This document shows positions 1-11,104 of a stretch of 64,000 nucleotides of DNA, piece by piece. Within the stretch, counting starts at the first letter, position 1, and every line of letters starts with the position of its first letter. The DNA lies in NCBI GenBank assembly GCA_963575645.1, contig OY754469.1:18370001-18434000 (forward strand), given 5' to 3'. Below the pieces are notes generated by a model. The model did no database searches. It was not told where the DNA came from and worked only from the letters and a program-made list of their open reading frames with translations. This DNA comes from Xanthostigma xanthostigma (lineage: Eukaryota > Arthropoda > Insecta > Raphidioptera > Raphidiidae). The translations under genes were made by a program, and so were the position numbers.

Positions 1-813
1 TAATTCAGACATATTTTGTACAAAATATTTACAAATTATATATACAAACTTTCTTCGTTAATCCATCTTTCTATTAGTGAAAACCGCTTCAAAATCCGTT
101 GCGTGGTTTACAAGAAGTCCGCGGAGAAACAGACAGCCAGAAACGGCGACTTTATTTTTTACTATGTAATGATGATGATAATTTATTGTTACAACGTTTT
201 AAATACAATTTTATCGAAAACTGTTAGTCTTACGAAAAAAAGTAATACTATGTTTTTTATAGGCAATTTTCTAAGCTACAAATTTGATACCCATTATTTT
301 TTCACAAAAGTCACCGTAAACGAGATTTTTGCAAAAACCTGTTTTTTGTGACCTGTCATCCCGCGTAACTTTTTTAGCGGCACATTTATCCGTGGGGCCT
401 TTTGGTATATTGTTTAGAACCATGAAAGGAAGGTTCATGCGAAAGTCCAGCTTTCCCCTAATTTTTTTCACAGTGAAATGTCTCTGTTCCCTGTACTAAT
501 GTGGCAACTCTGACATTTTAAAAACAAACGTGTAAAACTTGTAATAATATTTAGCTTTATACGCAAGTTCTAATACTTTGAATGAAACAGAGCTACTGCT
601 AGTATACCTCTATCTCCTTTACTTTTATGTGGAGTTGTCAAATTTAAATACTACGTGAGTCAAATGTGTCTGAGCACACATTTGATACTTATAGTACCTT
701 AACTTATTGTTGATCATTGAAAGGTTTTGAGAGATATCCGCTCTCGCGACTCCAATCGTTTCGGAGACCTGAAAATATTGTTATCATAACCACGTAAGTG
801 TGAGTGTAAAGTT
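1..813. other. No recognisable gene; AT-rich unique-looking sequence
   Basis: No long open frame, tRNA fold or terminal repeat is apparent here. The 111-codon frame at 16-351 has low-complexity composition (Phe, Tyr, Asn, Lys) and no recognisable domain, so I treat it as a chance frame. The block ends at the 8-bp duplication that marks the left edge of a hAT insertion. Confidence 0.6.
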
Positions 814-821
814 TCAAATTC

Positions 822-1548
822 TAGAGATGATACAAAATACTAGGAACAGTTATTTCGGAACAGTTTCGAACCAGGAACAGATTGGAACAGTTGTCAGTAT
901 AATAAAATACCTGTTCCGGGCTGTTCCAATGCTTCGACTGTTCCGAATAACATAACGGGCGTACTTCTGCATAAAATAAACATTCTCCGTTCCCGTTGTC
1001 AATTATTGTACCTACGTTGCAAACTGCAACAGTTATGCTCGTCACCTACGCCTAGCGTACATTGTACGTAAAGTCGATTTTAGTATCACACCATCACATT
1101 AACATGCGTCGCAAAGTTCCAGACAAAACTGGACGGCTTATTATATTACATACGCCAGATTAACAAAATAATATTGAACTGTGGTGAAGTAATATTATTT
1201 GATTTTGTCCTAGTATATGCATTCTGCAGAATAACTGTTACTTACATTCTGTAAAAGTATATTTTTAATATTATACTGTCAACAAACTTATTTGTTTTTT
1301 TTTTTTTTAATCATTAGGTACCTTAAATTATTAAACTTGAATAACAGAATTAATTCACGAAAAAATACAAATAATACACATTTCATAATTTGAAATTTTT
1401 ATACGTCGCATGTTACAAGCTATTCCGAGAATGTCAAGGTTCCAACGTTGGAACTGTTAAAAAGTAACAGGTTTTTGGAACTGTTCCGTAAGCGGAACAG
1501 GATCGGAACGGAACTGTTATTAAAAAATAACAGTTTGTACCACCTCTA
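822..1548. mobile_element. Non-autonomous hAT element with GGAACAG arrays
   Basis: The element is 727 bp. Its ends are TAGAGATGATACAAA on the left and, read inward from the right, TAGAGGTGGTACAAA. An exact 8-bp duplication, TCAAATTC, sits at 814-821 and 1549-1556. An 8-bp duplication with TAGNG-type ends is diagnostic of the hAT superfamily. The subterminal DNA at both ends is crowded with the motif GGAACAG/CTGTTCC in both orientations, as at 843-940 and 1428-1530. The centre is AT-rich and has no transposase frame, so it must have been mobilised in trans. Two other elements in the window (22881 and 25084) share the TAG ends but have different motif arrays. Confidence 0.93.
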
Positions 1549-1556
1549 TCAAATTC

Positions 1557-3408
1557 ATCGAATATGTGCAAGTGATTTAAAATTTAATTACAAAATTTGA
1601 TTTTGTCAAACAAACGAAGTTAATAACAAGCTTTTAAAATTGATAAACCCGATTGGTTTTCCGCTAGCAGCTCATTTTGTTTCTTTCTCTCCTGGCGGTA
1701 TCGTCTTTTGGTTATTCGTTACATTTTTCAAAGGAATTACCGTAATCGTGACTAGAAAAGTTTTACTTGAAAAATTAATGCGTTTACAAATACATAGTGT
1801 CGTTATGATGAATATTTTATTTATAATATGATGTAATTTCAAGAATACTCGGACACCGTGAACAATGAACATTGGAATAAAGTATAAAATATCATAAACA
1901 CCTGATACCGTCTCGCTACCTCCACCTGTATATATCAGTGGCGTGATATATCAGACCTTTTTTGAAGACATAATATAAAATATTTATATATTATAGCTTT
2001 CTTTGTAAAATTAAATTTTTACTTCAACAACATTTTGCACTGTACCTCCACCGTATTCCGCACTGTACCTACACCACATTTCACAGTGTACCTTCAACAT
2101 AATACAGACATTTTTCAACCGTCGCGCGTCATGTATTTTATTATTATTGCATTGCTTGTCTAAAGTCTAGACTATTTTATAAAATTTTTAAACAATACTT
2201 CAAAGATCTTTTATACTGCTATAATTTTATTTATTTTTTTAATTTAAAGGTTATATTCTAATCTCCAAGAAAAACAATGTATTTTTTCTTTTTATTTGTC
2301 GATTAATTTGAAGGATTTTTATAAGGTTAACTTGTATATTTCATTTCACAACTACAAAAATTAAGAAGATTAAAGGATAAAACCTGGTAGCATAGGATCA
2401 ATGAACTTTGCAAATACTGAAGGTTTTTTTATTGCATTTTATTGTGTGACGTTTTGGCAAACTTTATGCAATCTTCGGAGAATATAGAAGATTTATATAT
2501 AAAAAAATTTTAAGTTATTTTTGTTAAAGTTGTTGTTGTTAAAGTTAATGTTAAAAAATTGGAAGTAAAATAAATAAACTTACCAATGCTGTCTGTTTTT
2601 TCAGTATTGTTGTTATGTAAAAAATAAATTAAAATAAAAAACATTTTTTATTTTAATTTATTTTTGTCTACGTAAAGTATGTGCGTTTTTGAAATTATGT
2701 CATTAAAATAGAATAGTTAACATAAGTCACTTTTGCTTTTTTGGTCGTTGATACCATCTACTTTTTCTAAATAAATATGCAAATCTAAAATCGTTTTTGA
2801 CACATATTTGTAAATAATAACAGATTCTTTTTCCTGGAAAAATATAAAAAATTACTTGTAAATGTGTTTTGAATATATTTTTGACAAAAATATCAAATAA
2901 CCTTTGATTGTATATTTTAATACGCCACTGACATATTTCATAGTTAAGTTTTAAATTTGTTTTACGTTTTTCTGAAGGAATATTTAAACGCAATAATATG
3001 AAATATCTTGCAGAATATAATGATAAACTTTCGAGGAAGTGTATTTTAATTTAAATAGAGATGTTTGATAATAATTCACTGCGTATCATTCTCGAACTAG
3101 TTTGAAGTAAATTTTTATTACTATAACTTAGAACTGAACACTGAATTTCTCTAGTCTTTTTTAAATTTATTTTAACAAAAAGTATCAAAGAAAGCAATTT
3201 CACTGCAGCCTCAAGACTTATTGTGCTACCTCCCAAACTGATCCAGTATCCTCGTCCCTTGTACTAGCATCATATGTGACGTAGCTGTCGATTTATATGG
3301 CGACATCTATTTTGTAAAATATTTAACAAACGTTTAAAAATACTGCATTAGCTTTGAAATGCGTTGTCTATTAAAATGAGTAAAACAGGTTTTTAAGTTA
3401 AACGATTC
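1557..3408. other. No gene seen; short direct repeats and an A/T hairpin
   Basis: About 1.85 kb without a credible frame. Near 2037-2100 there are three imperfect copies of a roughly 25-bp unit containing CACTGTACCT. At 2619-2666 an A-rich tract and its reverse complement form a short hairpin. Nothing else stands out. Confidence 0.5.
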
Positions 3409-3680
3409 TATTGTACAATCGATGATGTACTAAATTCTAGAAAATAATTATGAGTCACCATAGGGTGCTTTGTTTACTAAAATAAAATCGTGGAGGGCAT
3501 TTATACTTACATTATGGTCGAAGATGACAGTCGAAAGCTAAATATGATTTCCAATCTCAAACAAATTAAAGTTTTCTACTAAATGCGCCCCACGATTTTA
3601 TTTTAATTTAAATAAAGTGCCCCATGGTAACTCATAATTATTTTATAATTTTTAGTAGGTACATCATCGATTGTGCAATA
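3409..3680. mobile_element. Hairpin MITE, arms of about 93 bp
   Basis: The left arm (about 3409-3501) and right arm (about 3586-3680) are inverted copies of each other with a few mismatches and small indels. Shared blocks are ACAATCGATGATGTAC, AATAATTATGAGT and AAAATAAAATCGTGG. The 85-bp centre has no coding potential. This is the structure of a fold-back MITE. I could not identify a clear target duplication, so the superfamily stays open. Confidence 0.75.
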
Positions 3681-4920
3681 AAAAAAGCTTTTTTACCTAC
3701 TTTCTTTTTAAGTTTATTGTGTGCTTTATAAGTGCGATTTGCATCCGGACGAAAGCCGGACCCGTCAGTTAGTAATTATAATATTGTATTGTCATTGGAA
3801 CCACATACGTATGCAATCGGATAACGGGAAGTAGTTAAAACAGCTGTCGCAAGATTTAAAACAAAAATAGTTATTAGTAGGTAATAATAAATAATTTTTC
3901 GAGATACGCCTGTGTGACTTTCGAATGACGAATTTCCAACAAAACACATTTTATTATTATTGGATCTACTTTTAACAAACAATTTGAATACACCATTATT
4001 AATATAGAAAGCATAAATTCAGTTGACACATTGTCATAATATAACAATACGTCATGTCAACCTGCATACGTTAGAATATTTTTTTAAGCCCATTCCGTTT
4101 GTGTAGATATATTTCTCATAATATCGATTTCAAAGTAGAGTGATCTCACACAAATGTTTCCGAACAACGTATGTCTGATCCCCGAAGTGTGATCCAATTT
4201 AGTGGAACACGTAATGGGGTGGAAATATGGAGATTCGTCGACAAGCAAGGTGCTTCATTCGTCTAGTTATAGGTCAGTCGTCCGTCTCTGTTTCTTTCCC
4301 TCTCTCGTTTTCTATTAAACGCACACGCACAGTATTTATCTCCGTCCTTTTCTACAGACAAACACATGTTCCAGTTTCTCCATCCACACACACACGCACA
4401 CACATACCGCAATCTCCTGTTTCCACCTACGCGATCTGCACCGTGCTGTAATGTCCATAGTGGGTAATATGTATGGATGTATGCGTACAGAAGAAACTTT
4501 TTATATTTTAGCTCATATAAAAAACTGATAACGTTAAAGCAGATGTTTTATTCAAGTCAATCAATTGCTACGATTTAAAATGAAAAACATTAAATTGACA
4601 TTCTCATTACTAAAGATGGAATGTTTCGAGTGAAAAGTGTCGAACTATTCTATGATGAAAATATCTCGGGATGTGCCGAGAAATTATTAAAAATCATTCA
4701 ATGATTTGAACATGGTTATATTTGTAAAGGAATCTTTCAATGTAATTTTCACCAATTTCAAGAAGTCTAATTAACTTGAAAATTTGCACACGTGTCAAGG
4801 GCCCATGACAATACAATTATTTCATAAAATACATTTGAATTTTAAAATTTTGAAAAAAATTTGAATTTCATGAAAAAAAACATTTTTGATGTCGTTATGA
4901 GACTAAAAATTAAGAAAATC
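3681..4920. other. No gene seen; CA/CG-richer patch near 4.2-4.45 kb
   Basis: Mostly AT-rich DNA. Between 4200 and 4450 the composition becomes pyrimidine- and CA-rich (CACACACACACGCACACA at about 4385-4404). A 74-codon frame lies there, at 4227-4451. The frame has no domain and follows the simple-sequence bias, so I do not call it a gene. Confidence 0.45.
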
Positions 4921-5220
4921 AATTATAGTTTAAAAAAAACTAAAAAACACGCTTCAATAGCAAACCGAACTAAAAAGTAGAAAATAATAATTATTAACAA
5001 AATAATTCAATTATAGTAATAAAGCGTGAGGTGTTAAATGTTATAATTATTTCATTTTGGTAGGCATATTGAGAAAATTAGAGTTATAATGAAAATATAG
5101 TGATTGGCACCCTACGCTTTTTACTATACCTAATTGAATTATTTTGTTAATAATTATTTTCTACTTTTTAGTTCGATTTGCTATTAAAGAGTTGTTTGTT
5201 GGTATTTCTAAACTACAATT
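4921..5220. mobile_element. Fold-back MITE of the CACGCTT / TTTTTAGTTCG family
   Basis: This is a 300-bp inverted repeat. The left arm (about 4922-5030) carries TAGCAAACCGAACTAAAAAG and the right arm (about 5100-5220) carries its near-complement. Both arms extend inward through AATAATTCAATTA to an AAAGCGT/ACGCTTT block. The same terminal blocks recur at 6167-6460 and 40780-41030, so this is a dispersed family. No coding capacity. Confidence 0.8.
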
Positions 5221-5281
5221 TATTAAACCTACGATTACAGTAATAAATTATACTTCGCTCTTTCTTTACTCTTTAAAAAGC

Positions 5282-5317
5282 TGCAATCTAAGAGATACAA
5301 TTATCTCTTAGATTGCA
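5282..5317. repeat. Perfect 16-bp-arm hairpin
   Basis: TGCAATCTAAGAGATA at 5282-5297 is followed by a 4-nt loop and its exact reverse complement at 5302-5317. It could be a remnant of a larger fold-back element or a short structured RNA if transcribed. The flanks give no further clue. Confidence 0.7.
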
Positions 5318-6166
5318 TTTCACGGTTTTAATACGATTATTTTAGTGTTTTATCTGCCTCTGTTCTAAAAAGCACTGCATGCAGGTGACTCACTCAAGTC
5401 ACTTAATCGTAAACTAGAATTAGTCGTTAATTATAATAATCATACCGGCTTCTTCAGGTACATTGGAATGCATAGACGGATAGAATGAATTGTGTTTTCG
5501 CCGCATAGTACACAGTAATTATAAATTAGTTTTTAATTTCGATAAAGAAGTAACGGGCGTACACGCATTTTTTTTTTAATTAAAATTCAATATTGCCAGA
5601 GATTTATTAATAATTTCATAACCGCAATGGATAAGGTTCAGAAAGACCGAAGAGGTTTAAATTTGATTGAATGTTGTATTGTCATCAGAGACCTGTAAGT
5701 ATGCAAAAGAATCCCGCACAAACCTTATGGGATTTGGTTCTCGGTAAATTTGATTGAAAATGGATTTATTTTAAAGTTTAAAGGTCACTAAAAAGTGTCC
5801 ATGGGCGCATAGTCTAAAAACCAATAGATTTTTAGCGACAGATATGTTTAACGAGATTGTGTAGATATGGGGATAGCCATTGAATTCACAATGTTAAAAA
5901 TCCTAAGCTTTAAAAATAAGTTTTCGAGTGCGCTAAATCTGAATATGACATTTTTATTTTATACAGAGTGCGACACCTTCCAGCATTACCTAATTTTCGA
6001 CTATTTTTCTATTTCTAAAAAAAAGCACAAAAGTTGAACATGAAACATGCTTGTGAATTCAATGGATATGATGATATCCCTATATCTAAAACCTCGCTAA
6101 ACATAATATATGTACCTAAAAATCTATTGTTTTTTAGATTATGTGCCCTAAACTATAAAATAAATA

Positions 6167-6460
6167 TATAGTTAAAAAAAACTAAAAAACACGCTTTATA
6201 ACGATCTAAAAAGTAAAAAATATTTTTTTTAAAATAAGCTTAAAAAGCGTGGGGCGCTCGATGTACGAAAATGTGGAACATAGCGCCCCACGCTTTTTAA
6301 GCTTATTTAAAAAAAAATATTTTTTACTTTTTAGTTCGATATAAAGCGTGTTTTTTAGTTTTTTTTAACTACCTATATATTTATTTTTCACTTTTTAGTT
6401 TGATATAAAGCGTGTTTTTTAGTTTTTTTTAAACTATATTCAGTTTCCACTTTTTAGTTC
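6167..6460. mobile_element. Fold-back MITE with GC-rich AGCGCCCCACGC palindrome
   Basis: The left arm (about 6168-6257) and right arm (about 6281-6377) are near-complements through the block TTAAAAAGCGTGGGGCGCT, with a loop of about 24 nt. A further direct half-copy of the outer end (CACTTTTTAGTTTGATATAA) follows at about 6385-6440, so one end is duplicated. It belongs to the same family as 4921-5220. Non-coding. Confidence 0.8.
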
Positions 6461-6500
6461 GATTTATTGTCAAAAATTTGTCGAAAAAAAAATTTTTTTT

Positions 6501-6588
6501 TCGGCGAGGACGGGATTAGAGCCACGACTCGTGATGCCGAGAGTTGACGTCAGCGAAGACCCGTGCCTTAGACCGCACGGCTGCCAGT
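6501..6588 (-). pseudogene. tRNA-Leu-like relic (possible SINE head)
   Basis: On the minus strand the sequence starts near 6588 with a D-arm-like block, GTGCGGTCTAAGGCACG. It ends with a degraded B box (GGCTCTAATCC in place of GGTTCGAATCC). The total of about 88 nt fits a class II (Leu/Ser) tRNA outline. The anticodon arm is not convincing and the acceptor ends do not pair fully, so it is not a working tRNA. A short CATA repeat at 6657-6668 lies nearby, but on the side opposite a normal SINE tail. Confidence 0.5.
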
Positions 6589-7019
6589 GTACTTACTGGG
6601 TTGGCATATTATACTGCTATATAAACGACTTGCTGTAGTCCAAATGAAAGTTACAAACATACATACATACAAACTTACAAGTGAAGTTAATATAAAGCGT
6701 ATAATAAAACCATTTTCGATCAATTTAACCGAGAACCAAATCCCATAAGGTTTGTGCAGGGTCCTTTCAACAAGATCGGGCCGACTTCAAGTTTTGAGGA
6801 AATTATGGCTGAATAAAACAGTGTAAAAAAGTTACCAAAAATGTTTCCCAAGTTTCAACACCCGCTAACACTGTACGTACGGTATAAATCGTAAGACAGC
6901 ACTAAGAAAAACTTCAGTATTATTTGATCTTCTGTGAACTTTAATAAGTAATATTATAGTCTGTTCTTCTATATAGCTTGTTGACTGCCGAATCAACAAC
7001 TAATACCTCAAACTTTCAT

Positions 7020-7160
7020 TTCTTTAATAAATCCAGTGTTTCTGAGGCGGCGGTGCGAGCGAAAGTATATTTGCACACGCGCACATAATATGTGTGTGTG
7101 TGAGTTCGCGCGCGCGTTTGTTTCTCTGTATGGTGTCGGATTTCCCGCTTAAGAAACTTA
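7020..7160. other. CG-rich patch with GTGT/CGCG tract
   Basis: A local island of GC and CpG in otherwise AT-rich DNA (GGCGGCGGTGCGAGCG, then CACGCGCAC and GTTCGCGCGCGCG). It could be part of a promoter or an old element. No frame or splice signal supports a gene, so only the composition is reported. Confidence 0.35.
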
Positions 7161-7734
7161 GATTACTTCCGACAGACTTCGTGTTTACGTCTTAATCGAT
7201 TTTGTGAGCTCGAATAAAGTATTCATTCAGAAGTAAATGTAACTTCGCTCACATTTTATCAATTCTCGTAAAATTCTGGCATTGAAATCCAGTTTTATTT
7301 TCAATTTGTATTCTTAACTTTTATCTAATCATACGTACGTAGTCAAAATAACTGCGCATTTGATATTTTGTATATCGAAACTGATTTATGTATTTACTAA
7401 AAATAAATGAAACACAATAGTAAGAAAAATCGCAGGATTTTGAACAAAAATATTAGATTTATTTAGTGTATGACGTTTCGTCTTTTTCTAGTACATACAT
7501 ATTTTTGTCCGCAATCCTGCAATTTTTCTTATTATTATTATCACGATGAACACAATATCTAATATATATAACTGAAACGATTATCAATTGGATTTTAATG
7601 CGCAATTAAATGTTTTTTCTCAATTGAGCAGATTAATTTTCACATTACTATTTTTTTTATATCAATATTCGGTTGGAGTACGATAACTCGATGTGCAAAA
7701 TATCCACTGGAATTTCACAGTTATTATTTTATAT

Positions 7735-8035
7735 AACATATAACAGTGTTATTAGCCGTTTAAAGTACGGAAAATTGATTTTTATAAATTATTTTTTTCT
7801 GTGTAGTTAAAAGGGGAAGGCGTTTGGGGGGAGTTCTTCAAAAAAACAATTACGGAGTCGTGTCAAAGTGACATAGTAATACAGTAATAATTTCTACACC
7901 AGTTGCTATGACGTGTATTTGTGATTTCTGATTGGTTAGATTAAAAAAATGACAGTGAATTATGAAAAACAGTTCCATTTTTTTACATATTTTTGAGGAA
8001 ATTTGTGAATAATTTGTCTTTTTGATGAACACAAA
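7735..8035 (+). repeat. Dispersed repeat, inverted copy at 42.8-43.2 kb
   Basis: Blocks such as GGCGTTTGGG, AAAAAACAATT and the GTATTGCTAT-like stretch recur in reverse orientation at about 42785-43210, in the same order. Identity is patchy, so both copies are old. The 60-codon minus frame at 7850-8032 lies wholly inside the repeat and is not a gene. Confidence 0.5.
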
Positions 8036-8797
8036 TATGCGTGCGTCGTAGCTATGCTTCTGTACATGCTTTTAGTAGCGATAAGGGCCTTCCGCTAATT
8101 ATTTGGGATGCATTTCCGATTCGTGCGATAATTTCTTCGCTTGTGTTAACCGGGCTTTTGAATAAATTAAATAAATAAATAAAATTATCGACCAACTATT
8201 TATTGAAGAGTTCTAATCAGACGTTAATCAAAGATTTAAATAAAATAAAATTAAAAAATTTAATTAAACTTTGAAAGGCGCTTTCTCTCTTGATAAAAAA
8301 ATAACTTTAAATATTTGTTGGTCTATTTAATTTCTACACGTTGTTAAAAAAGAAGAATCAACTTAAAAACCGTGCTGTAATACATGTCTGTCAGTTGCCT
8401 GATATACCTGTGAACACTAGATTTAATTAAGTCAACCTGTGATTTATCTAACATCTATTAATAAAACATTTTCCTCTTCTCGCTGTTTCATCTAACGTTA
8501 TACTGTGTCTTATTGTCTTGTCTTATTTAGTAGCAGCCAGAAGCTTTTAATTTCCAAACGAAAAGTCAGCTTACACTTTAGATGTCACTGTTTTCCATTT
8601 AAAACCATGAAATCTGCTATAATAACATTTCATAAGCGAATTTTAATAGAATGCCTTGCAGACATTTAATATAAGTAGAAGTACCCTTCATAGATATCTT
8701 GCCTACAAATGAATAGCGTGGAAATAAAATATTTAGAATGAACTGAGACTAAAATTTTATAATCTTAGTTTTACTAAAATTTTTATTAATTTTTCAC
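8036..8797. other. No gene seen; fragment of the ATCGACCAA / CAGACGTTAATC repeat
   Basis: At about 8170-8250 there is a copy of a short dispersed repeat with the blocks AAATAAAATTATCGACCAA and TAATCAGACGTTAATCAAAG. Related pieces occur at about 38275-38330, 55570-55600, 57886-57925 and 59677-59875. The rest is AT-rich without recognisable content. Confidence 0.5.
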
Positions 8798-8799
8798 TT

Positions 8800-9365
8800 T
8801 TACCATTCCAACCCATAAGTGGGGTTAAGTCAAAATTCACTTTTCAAAATTTTAAATTATTTTTTCGTTTTGAGATCCTCCGGATCCAAAAACATATTTT
8901 TGGAAAAACTCTGTTTGTCTGTTGGTCTGTGAGCACGATACAGGTAAAACGGATGAGCGTATTGAAACCAAATTTTAGGAGGAAGTTTGATATGCAAATA
9001 TTAAGAGCCCTGTTGTTTTTGGGGAAAATCAGCGCATTCGCAGAAGAGATATATGCTATAACGTTGTTTTTTATATAATAATAGTATACTTTTTAAACGG
9101 CTTATTATTCTATTTATTTTTTTCACGAAAGTTTCATGAAAAAAATGTTTTTCTAAACTTTATAGTTTTGGAAATATTTTTAAAATAAAAAAAAAAACAG
9201 CTGTTTTGTTTTGTAGATCTGTCAGAAATAAACTAGTTAAGCATGCATTGATTAATTTTTATAAAGACGTGGAACATATTATGTAGATAACCATGGCAAC
9301 GAACAGCAAATGTCATATTGAATACTAGCCATTACCCGCGTCACCCCACGTGATATCAGAAATTA
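8800..9365 (+). repeat. Dispersed repeat family, copy A (other copies 34.2, 37.0, 63.8 kb)
   Basis: A block of about 565 bp. It begins TTACCATTCCAA, passes through AAACTCTGTTTGTCTG and GATTTGATATGCAAAT-type blocks, and ends near CCGCGTCACCCCACGTGATA. The inverted copy at 37038-37582 is nearly full-length. Partial direct copies lie at 34170-34470 and from 63801 off the window end. The conserved order marks one transposon family. I see no frame in it and did not identify a superfamily. Confidence 0.75.
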
Positions 9366-10540
9366 TATTTTCTTTATTATAGGTATTAGATATATCAATG
9401 TCAACATTTTGAAGTTGGAATATTTCCGTCGCCCAATTGGCTGGAATTTTTTTCTTTCGACGATATGAAAATATATAATTAATAATTTAATTAATGATTG
9501 TAAATCAATTTCGTTCAAGTTTTTTTGTGTTCTTGAACCAATTTTTCTTAGTCCCTAAATACAATCCTTAAAAACCGCACACACTTATTAAGCATGGAAC
9601 ACATATCTGCAACCTGCACGATATCGCACACTAGATCAGCTCAAACCAGAAAAAATCCAGCACGGAGCAGCACAAATTTCAAACTTTCAGTACAAGTTTC
9701 GTGTGCGGCTGGCATTTTGCAGTTTTCAAATTGTGTTTATCAATTCAAACGAAACATCACTAGCACACTAGAGATCAATCCAGCACGGCTAGACAGAAAT
9801 TGGATGCGACCGACTTATGATCGTTGCTGGTTGCAGATGCTGGTCTAATGTGCGCTACTGAACAAATACACTTTTTATTCCGATCCTTAGGTCTTGTCAT
9901 TCGACCAACTTCAATAGCTTATCTACTATGTACTATGCAAACACAGTGACAAATAAATCTGGAATGGAAATTAATAAAGTTTCTTGCAATTGACTGCTCG
10001 GCTGTCAGATAAGCCGTTACGAAAAATCAATAAAATGAAAACTGTAGTATAATTAAACTTTAATGTTGTGCAAAGATAAAAAAGCATATAAATTTGCAAA
10101 ACTTTCAATATTTACAGTTTACACCAATTAGCGAATATTATGTATACAACGATAATTTGTATAGTTTACATACAAATGCAAATTTTATGTAAATATTAAT
10201 ATTTATTTAACATAATTACTAAAATATTATTACTTATATATTTAGTGAAATATATTAAATAGGAATTATACAAGAATAAAATTATTAACAAGCCATTTGT
10301 GTTAACAGCCAGCTGCCCGGTCCGGATTCATCCTGCTTCTGATTATTTTCCCTCACTGCTATATTATTATAATATGTTGGCTATTTAACAGTGATACGTA
10401 TTTCATTTCGGTTCGGCGGCTCGTGAGTTTTGTCATTACATAGATTCAATATTCATTTACATCACTATATTCTATACTATTATGTAATAGTTGATTGTAT
10501 AGTGACAGTGTATACTTATGCTATATATTATACACATAAA
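9366..10540. other. No confident gene; 84-codon frame at 9594-9848
   Basis: The frame at 9594-9848 (plus) is less AT-biased than its surroundings, with clusters of Ser, Thr and Arg codons. It has no domain, signal peptide or splice context that I recognise. It could be repeat-derived or part of a non-coding transcript. The remainder is AT-rich. Confidence 0.35.
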
Positions 10541-11104
10541 TAAAATTGAAGTGTCTGTTTGTAAAGTCAAAATAACAGTTTTTACTAAATGCATATGAAA
10601 GTTAATACTGTATACTTATAACAAAATACAATTTTTAAAGTTTTTGTCTGTCTATATGTCTGTTTGTTTGTTCCGGCTAATCTCCTAAACCACTGGATCG
10701 ATTTTGACGGTATTGTCAAAATACATTCGCATTGAAAAAAAATGGATGTCAATAATTAGATTTCACTTTGTTACAGTTACAATACTATATAAGAAAAATT
10801 TACTTTCCAACAATGGTCACTGTCAGGACTTTAACCAGAAACTTTCACTCACCACTTTCCCCTCCAACGACTTAATATCACAAAGGTTGCCTGTTGCGCG
10901 GGCTATTGCGGATAGTTGTCTCAACACACGCTTTAAAAAATTGTTTTTTAGCAGATAGATCATACTTTATTATTGTTTGCTTAGATATTTTTTATTTGTT
11001 CTATATATAATATAAAGTTCCACTACTTTTGTCGCTACCGTGTTTCATCACAATCGCGTGCGGAGCCGCGGGGAGCAGCTAGATATAAATAAATAAATAA
11101 ATAT
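10541..11104 (+). mobile_element. 3' end of an RTE-like non-LTR element
   Basis: The block contains CTAAACCACTGGATCGATTT near 10685 and ends with GCGTGCGGAGCCGCGGGGAG plus CAGCTAG, followed by an AAAT simple tail at about 11085-11104. Insect RTE-type and similar retrotransposon 3' ends typically finish with an "nnGCCGCGGGnnnCAGCTAGT" style tract and a short simple repeat, which is the basis of the call. No reverse-transcriptase frame remains; the element is 5'-truncated or degraded. Confidence 0.5.

Larger units (their letters stand above)
5711..6764. mobile_element. Nested inverted repeats (outer 55-bp arms, inner 100-bp arms)
   Basis: The outer arms are 5711-5766 and 6708-6764, sharing CCTTATGGGATTTGGTTCTC. 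Inside is a second inverted repeat, arms about 5790-5890 and 6051-6163, sharing CAATAGATTTTTAG and TTGAATTCACAA. A third fold-back element (6167-6460) and a tRNA-like relic (6501-6588) also lie between the outer arms. The layout suggests an older inverted-repeat transposon that later received other insertions. Confidence 0.7.

Noticed and set aside
9594-9848. 84-codon plus frame with less AT bias
   Set aside because: No domain, no splice context, no Kozak support beyond an A at -3; better explained as chance or repeat-derived.
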